DNA of 64,000 nt from Hyphomicrobiales bacterium (GTDB lineage Bacteria; Pseudomonadota; Alphaproteobacteria; Rhizobiales; Rhizobiaceae), in contig JAJFHV010000016.1 of the NCBI GenBank assembly GCA_021775415.1, positions 62,001 through 126,000 on the forward strand, read 5' to 3'. This document shows, in pieces, positions 53,991-63,095 of this stretch. Position 1 is the stretch's first letter. Each line of letters starts with the position of its first letter. The translations under genes were made by a program, and so were the position numbers. The notes beneath the pieces were generated by a model. The model saw nothing but the letters and a program-made list of their open reading frames with translations, made no database searches and was not told the origin of the DNA.

Positions 53991-56900
53991 TATTTTTTCG
54001 AAGCCATTTGTTATTCCCGCCCGAAGTTGGCTCCTCCGGTTGACTGTTTTGGCTGGCACCTTGTTGGGAGTTTTCTACAGCGTTTAGTTCCGCCTGCTTC
54101 GCTTCAGCTTCTTCTACAACACGGGCTTCTTCTGCTTTGAGCGCTTCCTCGGCGAGATGAGCCTCTTCAGCCTGCCGCTCTTCTTCAGCAATGCGGTCCG
54201 CTTCCGCCTTGCGAGCCTCCTCAATCTGGCGTTCTTCCTCGGCGAGACGGGCTTCCTCAGCTTTTCGGGCTTCTTCCGCATTGCGGGCAGCCTCCGCTTC
54301 GCGAGCAATTTCTGCCTGCCGCTCTTCTTCTTCCCTTTCAGCTTCTTCGAGCCTCTTGCGCTCTTCTTCTTCCCGGATAATGCGAAGCTGTTCTTCAAGG
54401 ATTAAACGTGCCTCTTCTTCCTTGCGCTCCCGGTATAGAACCTTGGCATGGGCCAGTTGAACGTCACGCCGAAGGCGTTGCTTTTCCAACACCGATGCTT
54501 CCATAATTTCCACCCGCCGCTGGCTGCGCTCAAATGCACGCAACGACAAAAACCCCTCCAAAGTACCGGTATCGATCGAAAGTTTGGGTTCGAAAATTGT
54601 CCCACTCCAGGCAAACCCTAATTCTGGGTCAGCTCCACTTATGGCCTCTTTTCCAGGATCAAACCGCATCACTGCATTCGCGTTGAATTCACCGGCGACC
54701 AGGTCAACTTCAAGATTACCGGCCAGCTTACTGCCTTGCGAATTACTTGCGATATTTCTGATGACGATCTTTCCCTGGCTGGCTGTGTAGGATGCATTAA
54801 TTGCTTCAGTCGGGAAAGAAGCGATGAGAACCGTATCCTCGACCAATGCGGTTACCTGCTCTTTGCCTATTTCAAAATCCTCTGAATCAGACCGTGCAAG
54901 CATGTTTTCAAAACTGGCCGGATCAATTCCGCTCAATATCCCTGGCGAAACATCCACGACACCACTGCCAGTTGCAGATGCTACCATCCCCGAGAGGCTG
55001 CGCCCGGCAGACTCCAACGTCCCGTTGACCGACAATTTTCCTGTAAATACCCCACGTGCCCCAATGTGTTTTGTAAATTTTTCCGCATCGATGCTCTCCA
55101 GCTCAAAGCGCAAATCTCCAACGACAGTTCCCTCTGAGTTCTTGAGGCCAAGGTTCGCGCTTGCTTCGCCACCCAGTAGCCCGAATCGGGCCTGATTGAG
55201 ATTAAGCGTGTTGTTAAGCAACACCAATTCAAACGAGGGCTTGGTCCCAACCAGGCCCCCACCCAAATTAATCACCTCCGCCCTGAGATCGATTTTTGCA
55301 TCATGACCCTTGTATATTGGCTCGCCGAAGTTTTCCTCACTCCAAACTTCGGGGCCGATATCAATTGGTGAAATCGGCGAAATATCTCCACCGAATATAC
55401 TGTTTGAAATCAGCGGGAGCGACAGGTGACCAAGATCCAGGTTGCCTTCAAGTCTGGGTCGCGCAAGCCCAAATCGCTTCAAGCTCAATTCGCCTGAAAA
55501 TTTGTTGTTGCCAAGTTGGCCTTTCAAGCTGTGAAACCGCGTCTCTGCCGGACTGTGCCTCAAACCCAGGGATAGCGAAGCAGGCAATTTGGAATCCAGA
55601 CCAACGCCGGGTATCCGGTACCCCGAAACCAACAGATAGGGCGCGATGTCGGCCGAGCCCAGGGTCAGCTCCAAGTCGGTATCAAATTCGCGCCAATCCG
55701 AAGATTTCAAAGTTCCCTTGGCGGTCGCATTTGTACCCGCTGCATCAGCTGCTACAAATGTTGTAAATCCGTCTTTTGCCTTACCTGAAAGTTCAAGCGT
55801 AGCGGAAAGCGGTCCAGGTGCGTCAACCGGCAGGGTATCAAATCCCAACTGCCGCAAAAGTCGCTCTGGTGAATCGTTCTCAACCGAGCCGGTAATGTTC
55901 AATTGCGTATCTGCGAATGTTTCCAGTCGGCCATTAAACCCGACACGAAAATCGATGTTGGTGCCACCCATTACCCCGCTAACCAACGCCTGTCCCCGTG
56001 ACCCGGCATCCCTGGCCCTGGTATCCAACTCCACCTCAATAGAAGTATTTGACGTAAGCGCGGGATCAGAACGAAGCACATCAATCAGCGGCACCCCTTC
56101 GTGCAATTTATCCGCCAAAGACAAAAGCCCGTCCGCATGGGCACCTGTAACGGTAAGCTTCATATTTCCATTTGGTTTATCAAGCAGGTTTTCTATCCGC
56201 CCGGCGCTCTCAATACGCGCACCAAAGAATTCACCGGCATTCAGCCGCTCTACCGAAACTGCACCGTCTCGCACCTGCACATGGGCATCGACATCTTGAG
56301 CGGTAAAACTCTGTCCAACAAAATTGCCCTCAAGAACCTTCGCCTCAATTTCGATGTCCAGATCATGGTTGGTGAGATCGGAATTGCCGGGTTCGCGGGT
56401 TAGCGAGTAAATCGCTTTCAGATCATCAAGATTGATCCGGTCTCCCTCGAGCTGCGTAACAATTCCTGGTTGACCATTCGCCGGGGCCAACCGCTGCAGC
56501 TTGCCATGAAGCACAGCCTTGTCCAGAATCAGTTGCAGGTTGTCAAACGTTGCTTGTTGCTGTGAAATCGTAACATCAGCTGCCATTCCGACAGACTTGA
56601 GACGTCGAAATGCCGGATCAACCTCGCCGGAAACCCAGGATGCAAAACCGGTTGGCTGGCGAGAAGCAACAACCAAAGCGCCATTAAATCCGAAATCATC
56701 CCCAAGACCTACCCGGCCACTCGCCTCAAACTTTGTGTTACCCGGCAAAATTGCAGACAGCGAGCGAACATCCCAGCCTTTCCCGAGAGGCCGAACGACT
56801 GCCGATACTTCCCGAATAAAAGTATCACCAGCAACAATCGCCGGCAGCACGATGTCGATTTCCCCATCAATGAAAGGAACCGGTACACGTTCAAGCACCG

Positions 56901-57927
56901 ACCGCAGGGCACCAATTCGTTGTTCAAGACTTGTAAGGCCTGTTATCGCCTGGGAGAGCTTGAGCCTGTCCAGGTCAATCTGACGCCCATCAACCTTGAG
57001 CCTGAAAAATACGGTTTTCCGGATGTCCGCAATCCCCTCGCCCGTAACCGTGTACGGGTCCTCACGCGCGCCCACTTCCAAACGGTACTCGGGTATTTTC
57101 ACCGTTTCAGGGGTTGTTTCAAAACGCCCTTCAGAAACCACCGGAAGTGGTGCACTTTGCACTTCCATGGCTGCGATCTGTGCCTGGGGAAGCGGTGAAA
57201 CCTTGAACGCGCCACGCCAGGAAAGCACTTCATTTTCCAGACTTACTGGCCCGTCAAGCAACAGGCGATAGGGCTGATCGGCCCTGCTCGCTTCAATTTT
57301 CACTCGAACCGCACCGGTGTCCTGCAGGGTTCCAGTGGCAATCTGAAAGCTGGATGAAGTTCCCTCCACCATTGCATTCGCATCAATCCGCCAAGGTCCG
57401 AGTAGTGACTTGGCGCTGAATTCGGCCTGAATATTCTCTAAATTCAGTCGACGCCCACCCGCTAGCCCATCTATCGAGATCGATCCGTTTTCAACTACCA
57501 GCTTGTCTATATTAATTCGGCCAGGGTCGACCAGCAGCTCTTTTCGACTGGTCCAGGCAATAGTGCCTTTTTCTTCAATCTTCAAATTGAGTTGCGGCCG
57601 CAACATCGCCATGTCCACGATACGCACTTCGCCGGAAAGGAACGGCATGAGTTCCGCATTAAACGAAAACCGCTCAACATTCATCAGCGGTGAGCCGTCA
57701 AGATTGCGGCCAACTTCCAGATCTTCAAAACTTACCGAAGGCAGCGGCAGGATACGCAGAGTAACGTCACCGCCCACAACAACCGGTTGTCCAACTACCC
57801 GTGAAGCTTCACGCTCAAAGTCAGCCTTGTAGGCACTCCAGTCGATAAAGATTGGGGCAATCAGCGCCGTAAACAGCACGGCGACAACAAGTGCCCCAGC
57901 AATAACGAACAACCGATATAACAACAA
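53953..57927 (-). CDS. Giant AsmA family envelope protein with charged C-terminal tail
   Basis: A 1324-residue protein. It opens with one membrane helix (LFVIAGALVVAVLFTALIAPIFI) followed by the AsmA N-terminal motif DWSAYKADFEREASRVVGQPVVVGGDVTLRILPLPSVSFEDLEVG. The long middle is the beta-groove fold of AsmA/TamB-like bridge proteins, which carry phospholipid across the periplasm, ending in the AsmA C-terminal domain (DAEKFTKHIGARGVFTGKLSVNGTLES). Residues about 1127-1285 are a Glu/Arg/Ala-rich coiled coil. The start codon is a TTG after GGGAG; no ATG is suitable. The 3' end overlaps the RHH gene. Confidence 0.85.
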   Translation of the reverse strand: MLLYRLFVIAGALVVAVLFTALIAPIFIDWSAYKADFEREASRVVGQPVVVGGDVTLRILPLPSVSFEDLEVGRNLDGSPLMNVERFSFNAELMPFLSGEVRIVDMAMLRPQLNLKIEEKGTIAWTSRKELLVDPGRINIDKLVVENGSISIDGLAGGRRLNLENIQAEFSAKSLLGPWRIDANAMVEGTSSSFQIATGTLQDTGAVRVKIEASRADQPYRLLLDGPVSLENEVLSWRGAFKVSPLPQAQIAAMEVQSAPLPVVSEGRFETTPETVKIPEYRLEVGAREDPYTVTGEGIADIRKTVFFRLKVDGRQIDLDRLKLSQAITGLTSLEQRIGALRSVLERVPVPFIDGEIDIVLPAIVAGDTFIREVSAVVRPLGKGWDVRSLSAILPGNTKFEASGRVGLGDDFGFNGALVVASRQPTGFASWVSGEVDPAFRRLKSVGMAADVTISQQQATFDNLQLILDKAVLHGKLQRLAPANGQPGIVTQLEGDRINLDDLKAIYSLTREPGNSDLTNHDLDIEIEAKVLEGNFVGQSFTAQDVDAHVQVRDGAVSVERLNAGEFFGARIESAGRIENLLDKPNGNMKLTVTGAHADGLLSLADKLHEGVPLIDVLRSDPALTSNTSIEVELDTRARDAGSRGQALVSGVMGGTNIDFRVGFNGRLETFADTQLNITGSVENDSPERLLRQLGFDTLPVDAPGPLSATLELSGKAKDGFTTFVAADAAGTNATAKGTLKSSDWREFDTDLELTLGSADIAPYLLVSGYRIPGVGLDSKLPASLSLGLRHSPAETRFHSLKGQLGNNKFSGELSLKRFGLARPRLEGNLDLGHLSLPLISNSIFGGDISPISPIDIGPEVWSEENFGEPIYKGHDAKIDLRAEVINLGGGLVGTKPSFELVLLNNTLNLNQARFGLLGGEASANLGLKNSEGTVVGDLRFELESIDAEKFTKHIGARGVFTGKLSVNGTLESAGRSLSGMVASATGSGVVDVSPGILSGIDPASFENMLARSDSEDFEIGKEQVTALVEDTVLIASFPTEAINASYTASQGKIVIRNIASNSQGSKLAGNLEVDLVAGEFNANAVMRFDPGKEAISGADPELGFAWSGTIFEPKLSIDTGTLEGFLSLRAFERSQRRVEIMEASVLEKQRLRRDVQLAHAKVLYRERKEEEARLILEEQLRIIREEEERKRLEEAEREEEERQAEIAREAEAARNAEEARKAEEARLAEEERQIEEARKAEADRIAEEERQAEEAHLAEEALKAEEARVVEEAEAKQAELNAVENSQQGASQNSQPEEPTSGGNNKWLRKNIIENLEKLFQTK

Positions 57928-57975
57928 CTCACTCCCGGATCATGAATTTCAGAAAATTCAGACCACTCAATTCCG

Positions 57976-59460
57976 TCAATCCCCCAGGCCAAGAACCTTT
58001 CCGGGGTTCATAATGTTGCGCGGGTCTATGGCTATTTTGAGAGCTGCCATAACATCCGCACCAGCGCCATGCTCCAGGCGTATAAATCTTCGCTTACCCT
58101 GACCAATGCCGTGTTCGCCGGTACAAGTACCTTCCATCGCCAGCGCGCGCATTGCCAGTTTTTCCATTACCGTTTCCGCGCGTTCAACTTCTGCCGGATC
58201 ATTTTCATCAACCATGATAAGCGCATGAAAATTTCCGTCCCCCACATGCCCCACAACCGGGCCGTACAATCCTGCTTCCGCAATATCAGCCTGGGTTTGA
58301 GTAACACACTCCGCCAAGCGTGATATCGGCACACATACATCTGTCGAAAGACCACGTCGTGATTTGTCCTGTGCAGTCGTCGCCCAATATACGTCATGGC
58401 GGGCTTTCCACATGCGGTTGCGGTCTTCGGTTTTCGTTACCCAGTCAAATCCACTGCCACCAAATTCATCGGCTATCGCGCCAAACAGTTCTGCCTGTTC
58501 CTTTACTCCATTTTCAGAGCCATGAAATTCGAGCATTAACAACGGCGAAACTGGATATGAAAGGTTTGAATACTCATTCACTGCCTTGACGGTTTCCGCA
58601 TCAAGCAATTCAATGCGTGCCATCGGCAACCCGCTCTGCATCGCGAGAATGGTTGTGTTGCACGCGGCCTCTACCGTTGGAAATGAACAAATCGCTGCAG
58701 ACATTGCTTCGGGAATACCGAACAGGCGAACCGTCAACTCCGTGATGATCCCGAGCGTACCTTCCGAACCCACCAGCAATCGTGTCAAATCATAACCCGC
58801 AGAAGATTTCCGTGCGCGGTTTCCGGTTTTAACAATCCTTCCATCCGGCATCACAGCCGTCAGGCTGATGACGTTCTCCCGCATTGTACCGTAGCGCACC
58901 GCATTGGTGCCCGAGGCCCGGGTTGCAGCCATGCCACCGAGTGAAGCATTGGCTCCAGGATCGATTGGGAAAAACAGTCCGGTGTCGCGCAAATGCTCAT
59001 TGAGTGCCTCACGCGTAACGCCTGCTTGTACAGTTACATCAAGATCTTCATCATTAACCGAAAGGATCGCATTCATCTCGTTGAGGTCAATTGATATTCC
59101 ACCTGCCGGTGCATTGACCCCGCCTTCCAGTGATGTGCCAGTACCAAAGGGAATGACGGGCACATGGTGCTCTGCACAAACGCGAACCGTTTCCTGAACA
59201 TCTTCGCTGGATCCTGCAAACACAACGGCATCTGGAAGTTGACCTGGGATATAGGTCGTCGTGTGACAATGCTGCTCGCGCAAGGCTTGGGAAGTTTTCA
59301 GCTTTTCGCCGAAGCGCTGTTTGAGGATACCAATCGCCGTCTCGATTCCCTCCTCGTTGCGCTCGAAAACTTCCAGATCCTTTAAGGCCACTGCATTCTC
59401 CAGACTGTCATCAGCTATCGCCGTACTTAGATACCGGACTACCTGACACCATGCAATCAT
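57976..59460 (-). CDS. FAD-linked D-lactate/glycolate dehydrogenase-like oxidoreductase
   Basis: A VAO-family flavoprotein of about 494 residues. The FAD domain includes VRVCAEHHVPVIPFGTGTSLEGGVNAPAGGISIDL, PIDPGANASLGGMAATRASGTNAVRYGTM and LLVGSEGTLGIITELTVRLF. The C-terminal part has GHVGDGNFHALI and TCTGEHGIGQGKRRF, the D-lactate dehydrogenase (cytochrome) and GlcD pattern. It oxidises a 2-hydroxy acid, most likely D-lactate. The start is uncertain: ATG 59460 precedes the conserved part by about 35 residues and lacks a clear ribosome site. Convergent with nothing; it lies downstream of a divergent ClC gene start. Confidence 0.87.
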   Translation of the reverse strand: MIAWCQVVRYLSTAIADDSLENAVALKDLEVFERNEEGIETAIGILKQRFGEKLKTSQALREQHCHTTTYIPGQLPDAVVFAGSSEDVQETVRVCAEHHVPVIPFGTGTSLEGGVNAPAGGISIDLNEMNAILSVNDEDLDVTVQAGVTREALNEHLRDTGLFFPIDPGANASLGGMAATRASGTNAVRYGTMRENVISLTAVMPDGRIVKTGNRARKSSAGYDLTRLLVGSEGTLGIITELTVRLFGIPEAMSAAICSFPTVEAACNTTILAMQSGLPMARIELLDAETVKAVNEYSNLSYPVSPLLMLEFHGSENGVKEQAELFGAIADEFGGSGFDWVTKTEDRNRMWKARHDVYWATTAQDKSRRGLSTDVCVPISRLAECVTQTQADIAEAGLYGPVVGHVGDGNFHALIMVDENDPAEVERAETVMEKLAMRALAMEGTCTGEHGIGQGKRRFIRLEHGAGADVMAALKIAIDPRNIMNPGKVLGLGD

Positions 59461-59538
59461 CACGAATTTGTTGGGATGCTTGCGCCAACTCCCCAGTTGT
59501 GAAAAAACCAAGACACTACAAATAGTTCAGTGTGCCAA

Positions 59539-61194
59539 ATGCCACATCGTCAGATGCCGGAAATCATCTCAAGGCTGCCTTCCCTGGTTTATGGGTGGAT
59601 TGAGCCGAATGTCCGGGAATTTTTATCCACCAGACAACTCCAGGTATGGCTGGCAGCAATTCTCATAGGCTCCGGTGTTTCAATCGCTGCCATCGTCTTT
59701 CGCGAGCTGATCGGTGCTGTCCAACTTGTCTGGTTGGGTGACAGTTCTGAAAACATTTCAACCATTGTAAAGGGCCTGCCCTGGTATGTTGTTTTGTTGG
59801 CGCCTGCTGTTGGTGGGGCGGTGGTAGGCGCGGGTCTCGTGCATCTTGTGCCTCTAAGGCGTACCAGCGGTGTACCGGATGTGATCGAAGCCCGCACACG
59901 CGAGGGCCGCGACATTGAGATGAAGCCGGCACTGTGGTCGGCAGCGCTTACTGTCGTATCGCTGGGGTCAGGTGCGAGTGCCGGGCGTGAAGGTCCAATT
60001 GTACATCTGGGAGCCGCAATTTCTGCGCTGCTTGCCGGATTGTTCAAACTGCCCCTCTGGTCCAACAAGACCCTTCTGGCAAGCGGCGTGGCTGCAGCAG
60101 TTTCCGCGTCCTTTAATGCTCCGATTGCCGGTGTGCTGTTTGCTCACGAAATAATACTCGGTCACTATTCAAGACGCTCTTTCGTACCGATTGTTATTGC
60201 CTCGGTTGGCGGAACGGTTTTTTCAAGGTTGTGGTTCGGTGACATCGCTGCCTTCGATATCCCGGATTATCAAATCACATCATTTTGGGAGATACCTGCT
60301 TTCGCTCTATTGGGTATCGTTTGTGCGCTGGTTTCAGTGCTGTTTCAGTTTGCACTGGTGAGCACGGATTATGTCGCCCGCCATATCCATATTTCGCTTT
60401 ACATCAGGCCGATAATTGGTGGCCTGATGATTGGTGCGATTGCCTTGCTGTTCCCGCAAGTTCTGGGCGTTGGTTATGAGGCTACCGACCAGGCACTCAA
60501 AAACCAGCTTTCCATCGAGCTGATGTTCGGACTGTTGTTTGCAAAAACCGCTGCAACTGCGATCACCCTGGCGTCAAGATTTGGCGGTGGGGTATTCTCG
60601 CCCGCGCTCTATATCGGCGCAATGACCGGCGGGGCATTTGGTTTGATTGCATCCGGGGTCTTTCCCGAACTGTCATCCAGTCAGGGGCTCTACTCAATTA
60701 TTGGCATGGGTGCGGTCGCGGCCGCTGTGTTGGGCGCCCCGTTCTCAACCACCATGATCGTATTTGAGTTGACCGGCGGCTATGCGCTGACCATCGCCCT
60801 GTTGCTTGCCGTGTCAATTTCAACCGGCATCAACCAGGCAATCCATGGTCATTCATACTTCGAATGGCAGCTTGAAATGCGAGGCCTGTTCTTCCGTGAT
60901 GGCCCGCACCGCTACATGATGCGAACAACAAAAGTTGAGGACTTCATGACGCCGGTTGATGACGGGGCAGAGCCGGAATTTTTCAATCCCGAACCTGAAA
61001 ACACCGCACTTAACCGGTCTGACAATCTGGAGTCCGCACTTAGAACCTTCGATGATGGCGGCCACCAGCGCCTGCCGGTCATAGATGATGAAAGTGGAGA
61101 CAACAAAATCATTGGCTGGGCAACACAGGTTCGTGCACTCGCCTATTTTAACAAATCTCTGGTAGATGCCAGTGAAGAAGAACACCGGCAATAG
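59539..61194 (+). CDS. ClC-family chloride channel/antiporter with CBS domains
   Basis: An inner-membrane ClC protein of about 551 residues. The three anion-selectivity motifs are visible: GSGASAGREGPIVHLGA (with the gating Glu), FGGGVFSPALYIGAMTGG and GMGAVAAAVLGAPFSTTMIVFELTGGY. The 120-residue cytoplasmic C terminus (KVEDFMTPVDDG to GWATQVRALAYF) is a CBS pair that may bind nucleotides. Proton-coupled or channel mode cannot be fixed by eye. ATG 59539 and GTG 59530 are both possible; neither has a strong ribosome site. It starts 78 bases from the divergent dehydrogenase. Confidence 0.88.
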   Translation: MPHRQMPEIISRLPSLVYGWIEPNVREFLSTRQLQVWLAAILIGSGVSIAAIVFRELIGAVQLVWLGDSSENISTIVKGLPWYVVLLAPAVGGAVVGAGLVHLVPLRRTSGVPDVIEARTREGRDIEMKPALWSAALTVVSLGSGASAGREGPIVHLGAAISALLAGLFKLPLWSNKTLLASGVAAAVSASFNAPIAGVLFAHEIILGHYSRRSFVPIVIASVGGTVFSRLWFGDIAAFDIPDYQITSFWEIPAFALLGIVCALVSVLFQFALVSTDYVARHIHISLYIRPIIGGLMIGAIALLFPQVLGVGYEATDQALKNQLSIELMFGLLFAKTAATAITLASRFGGGVFSPALYIGAMTGGAFGLIASGVFPELSSSQGLYSIIGMGAVAAAVLGAPFSTTMIVFELTGGYALTIALLLAVSISTGINQAIHGHSYFEWQLEMRGLFFRDGPHRYMMRTTKVEDFMTPVDDGAEPEFFNPEPENTALNRSDNLESALRTFDDGGHQRLPVIDDESGDNKIIGWATQVRALAYFNKSLVDASEEEHRQ

Positions 61195-61206
61195 ATTGGT
61201 CGACAA

Positions 61207-61893
61207 TCAACCACTTCCAGACTGTTGCTGGAAATACTCCCGCAACAGCCCTACCCGTCTGGGTCGAAACGATTCATCCAGAAACTCAATCGATTGAATG
61301 CGGTCGAGCCTGAACATACGAAAATCTTCACGCAGACAGCACCAGGCGACGATGGCTTGCACCTTGTCAAAAAAGCAGACACTCAGCGGCCAGATTTTAC
61401 GCTCAGAATGTTGTTCCTTTAAATCCAGGTAGCTTAGATGGACTACCTGTTCATCCCAGATCGCTTCGCGTAATCGCGAAAGCTCAACATCAGATTCGGG
61501 ATGCTGCCTAAAAAGAAACGTACCGACTGTCGAATGGCGCAATCGCAGCCGCATATCAGCGGGAAGACTCGCCTCCAATTTCGCCAACGCATTTTGCGCC
61601 GCATAGGTGAACTCGGAATTGCCGAGTTTTGCAACGGTAGTGAGCCCAAGCGCCAACGCCTCTACCTCATCTGCCTCAAACTGCATTGGCGGCAGTGAAG
61701 AATCCTCCGTCAGCGTGTAACCATACCCCGCTTCACCGTCGATAATGGCGCCCGACGTGCGCAAACTTTGAATGTCGCGATAGATACTGCGTTGAGATAC
61801 TTCCATCTCGTCGGCAAGCCGGCTTGCTGTAACCGGTGACGGCAAGCGGCGCATTGCCTGCACAAGTCGAATGAGGCGGTCAGAACGGCTCAT
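61207..61893 (-). CDS. YafY-type transcriptional regulator (HTH_11 + WYL domain), second copy
   Basis: A 228-residue regulator of the same type as the one at 48595. Winged helix: SDRLIRLVQAMRRLPSPVTASRLADEMEVSQRSIYRDIQSLRTSGAIIDGEAGYGY. WYL-type domain: VVHLSYLDLKEQHSERKIWPLSVCFFDKVQAIVAWCCLREDFRMFRLDRIQ, where the WYL triplet is degenerate. It is divergent from a GST gene with a GST-YciI pair behind it, the usual target context for this family. Ligand unknown. Confidence 0.88.
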   Translation of the reverse strand: MSRSDRLIRLVQAMRRLPSPVTASRLADEMEVSQRSIYRDIQSLRTSGAIIDGEAGYGYTLTEDSSLPPMQFEADEVEALALGLTTVAKLGNSEFTYAAQNALAKLEASLPADMRLRLRHSTVGTFLFRQHPESDVELSRLREAIWDEQVVHLSYLDLKEQHSERKIWPLSVCFFDKVQAIVAWCCLREDFRMFRLDRIQSIEFLDESFRPRRVGLLREYFQQQSGSG

Positions 61894-61936
61894 GTTTTCC
61901 AGTCCCTTTGGAGAAATTCAAATTAGCTTACCACTG

Positions 61937-61956
61937 CTGCCAATAACTGTCAGGAG
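61937..61956. promoter_or_regulatory. Possible regulator site in the WYL/GST divergent region
   Basis: CTGCCA-N5-TGTCAG-GAG resembles the operator-like repeats at 48490-48544 (CTGACA-N6-GTCAG-GAG), with a one-base shorter spacer and one changed base in the left half. It lies about 50 bases from the GST start. Confidence 0.35.
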
Positions 61957-62008
61957 CATATTGCTATCAATCTGGCTTCATAGTTGAACCCCAACCCAAG
62001 GAACTAAA

Positions 62009-62716
62009 ATGCTCGAACTACAAACCTTCGGCCCAGCCTTCGGACTGGCAAGTGCCAGCTCCCCGTGCCTCAAAGCCATGGGCCTGTTGAACATGGCAAA
62101 CCTCGACTGGAAGCCTGACTTTGCGGCAGACCTCGAAAAAAGCCCCATGCACAAGTTTCCGGTGCTGAAGGATGGCGACCAAATCATCCCGGACAGCAGT
62201 TTCATCCAACAGCATCTCGAGAAAAATTATGGCGCGGATTTCGGTAGCTGGTTAACTCCAGAACAACGCGCTACCGCCCATGCATTTAACCGCATGGCGG
62301 AAGAACATATCTATTTCGCCACCGTAAACGACCGCTGGAACAATGATGCAAACTGGGAACACATCAAGGCACTGTTCTTCTCAGGTGCTCCGGCGGAAAT
62401 TTCAGACACTGTAAGAAGCCAGGTTGTTGCTGGTTTGATGACAAATGGTATCGCTCGTTTTCCAACAGAAATGTTGGTGGAACGCATCGGCAAAGATGTG
62501 AACGCTATCGCTGATTATCTCGGCGACAAATCCTTCCTGTTCGGCGACCGAGCCTGTTTTGCAGATATTGCAGTCGCAGCCCAACTCGCAGCTATGGCAG
62601 TTTCACCAGAAAAGTCCCCATTTGCCGATCTTATCAACAGCCATCCAACCATACCGGCTTGGATTGAACGGGTTAGCAAGAACTACTTCCCGGACAGTGT
62701 CGATCTTGCAGCTTGA
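62009..62716 (+). CDS. Glutathione S-transferase-fold protein (Fax/metaxin-like)
   Basis: A 235-residue GST-fold protein. The N-terminal thioredoxin-like part is ASASSPCLKAMGLLNMANLDWKPDF, then HKFPVLKDGDQIIPDSSFIQQHLEKNY, in the manner of the failed-axon-connections/metaxin-like group rather than classical GSTs. The C-terminal helical part ends FGDRACFADIAVAAQLAAMAV and HPTIPAWIERV. A single Cys near the N terminus could be catalytic. A purine-rich AAGGAACTAAA precedes the ATG. Followed 54 bases later by a YciI protein; both probably under control of the divergent WYL regulator. Confidence 0.85.
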   Translation: MLELQTFGPAFGLASASSPCLKAMGLLNMANLDWKPDFAADLEKSPMHKFPVLKDGDQIIPDSSFIQQHLEKNYGADFGSWLTPEQRATAHAFNRMAEEHIYFATVNDRWNNDANWEHIKALFFSGAPAEISDTVRSQVVAGLMTNGIARFPTEMLVERIGKDVNAIADYLGDKSFLFGDRACFADIAVAAQLAAMAVSPEKSPFADLINSHPTIPAWIERVSKNYFPDSVDLAA

Positions 62717-62770
62717 CGTTTACTGTTAGCAGAGCGAACCGACACACCAATCAGCAGGAGTAATAAATCA

Positions 62771-63058
62771 ATGTTCATGGTGCTTCTGAAATTTTCGGGC
62801 AACAAAGCGAATGCCAGCCAGTTCATGGAAGGCCACAACACGTGGATTAAGCGTGGATTTGACGATGGCGTGTTTTTGTTGGTCGGCAGCTTGCAACCCA
62901 ATGCGGGTGGCGGGATCATGGCTCACAACACAACTCTTTCAGACTTGAAAAGCAGAGTAGAGACAGACCCGTTCGTAGCAGAAAAAGTCGTGACTGCCGA
63001 GATACTGGAAATCACTCCATCAAAGACGGATAAACGACTGAATTTCTTACTGGATTGA
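62771..63058 (+). CDS. YciI family protein
   Basis: A 95-residue YciI-like protein (ferredoxin-type alpha/beta fold). It starts MFMVLLKFSGNKANASQFMEGHNTWI with the family's His after the first strand, then GVFLLVGSLQPNAGGGIMAHN and DPFVAEKVVTAEILEITPSK. YciI proteins act as small hydrolases or dehydrochlorinase-like proteins; here function is unknown. A GGAGTAATAAATCA site precedes the ATG. Last gene of the GST-YciI unit. Confidence 0.87.
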   Translation: MFMVLLKFSGNKANASQFMEGHNTWIKRGFDDGVFLLVGSLQPNAGGGIMAHNTTLSDLKSRVETDPFVAEKVVTAEILEITPSKTDKRLNFLLD

Positions 63059-63065
63059 GCAGAAA

Positions 63066-63095
63066 AAACACCGGCGTTGGAGATCGCCGGTGTTT
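63066..63095. terminator. Bidirectional terminator between YciI and DMT genes
   Basis: AAACACCGGCG and CGCCGGTGTTT form a perfect 11-base stem over an eight-base loop. It begins seven bases past the YciI stop and overlaps the stop codon of the convergent transporter gene. Confidence 0.88.
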
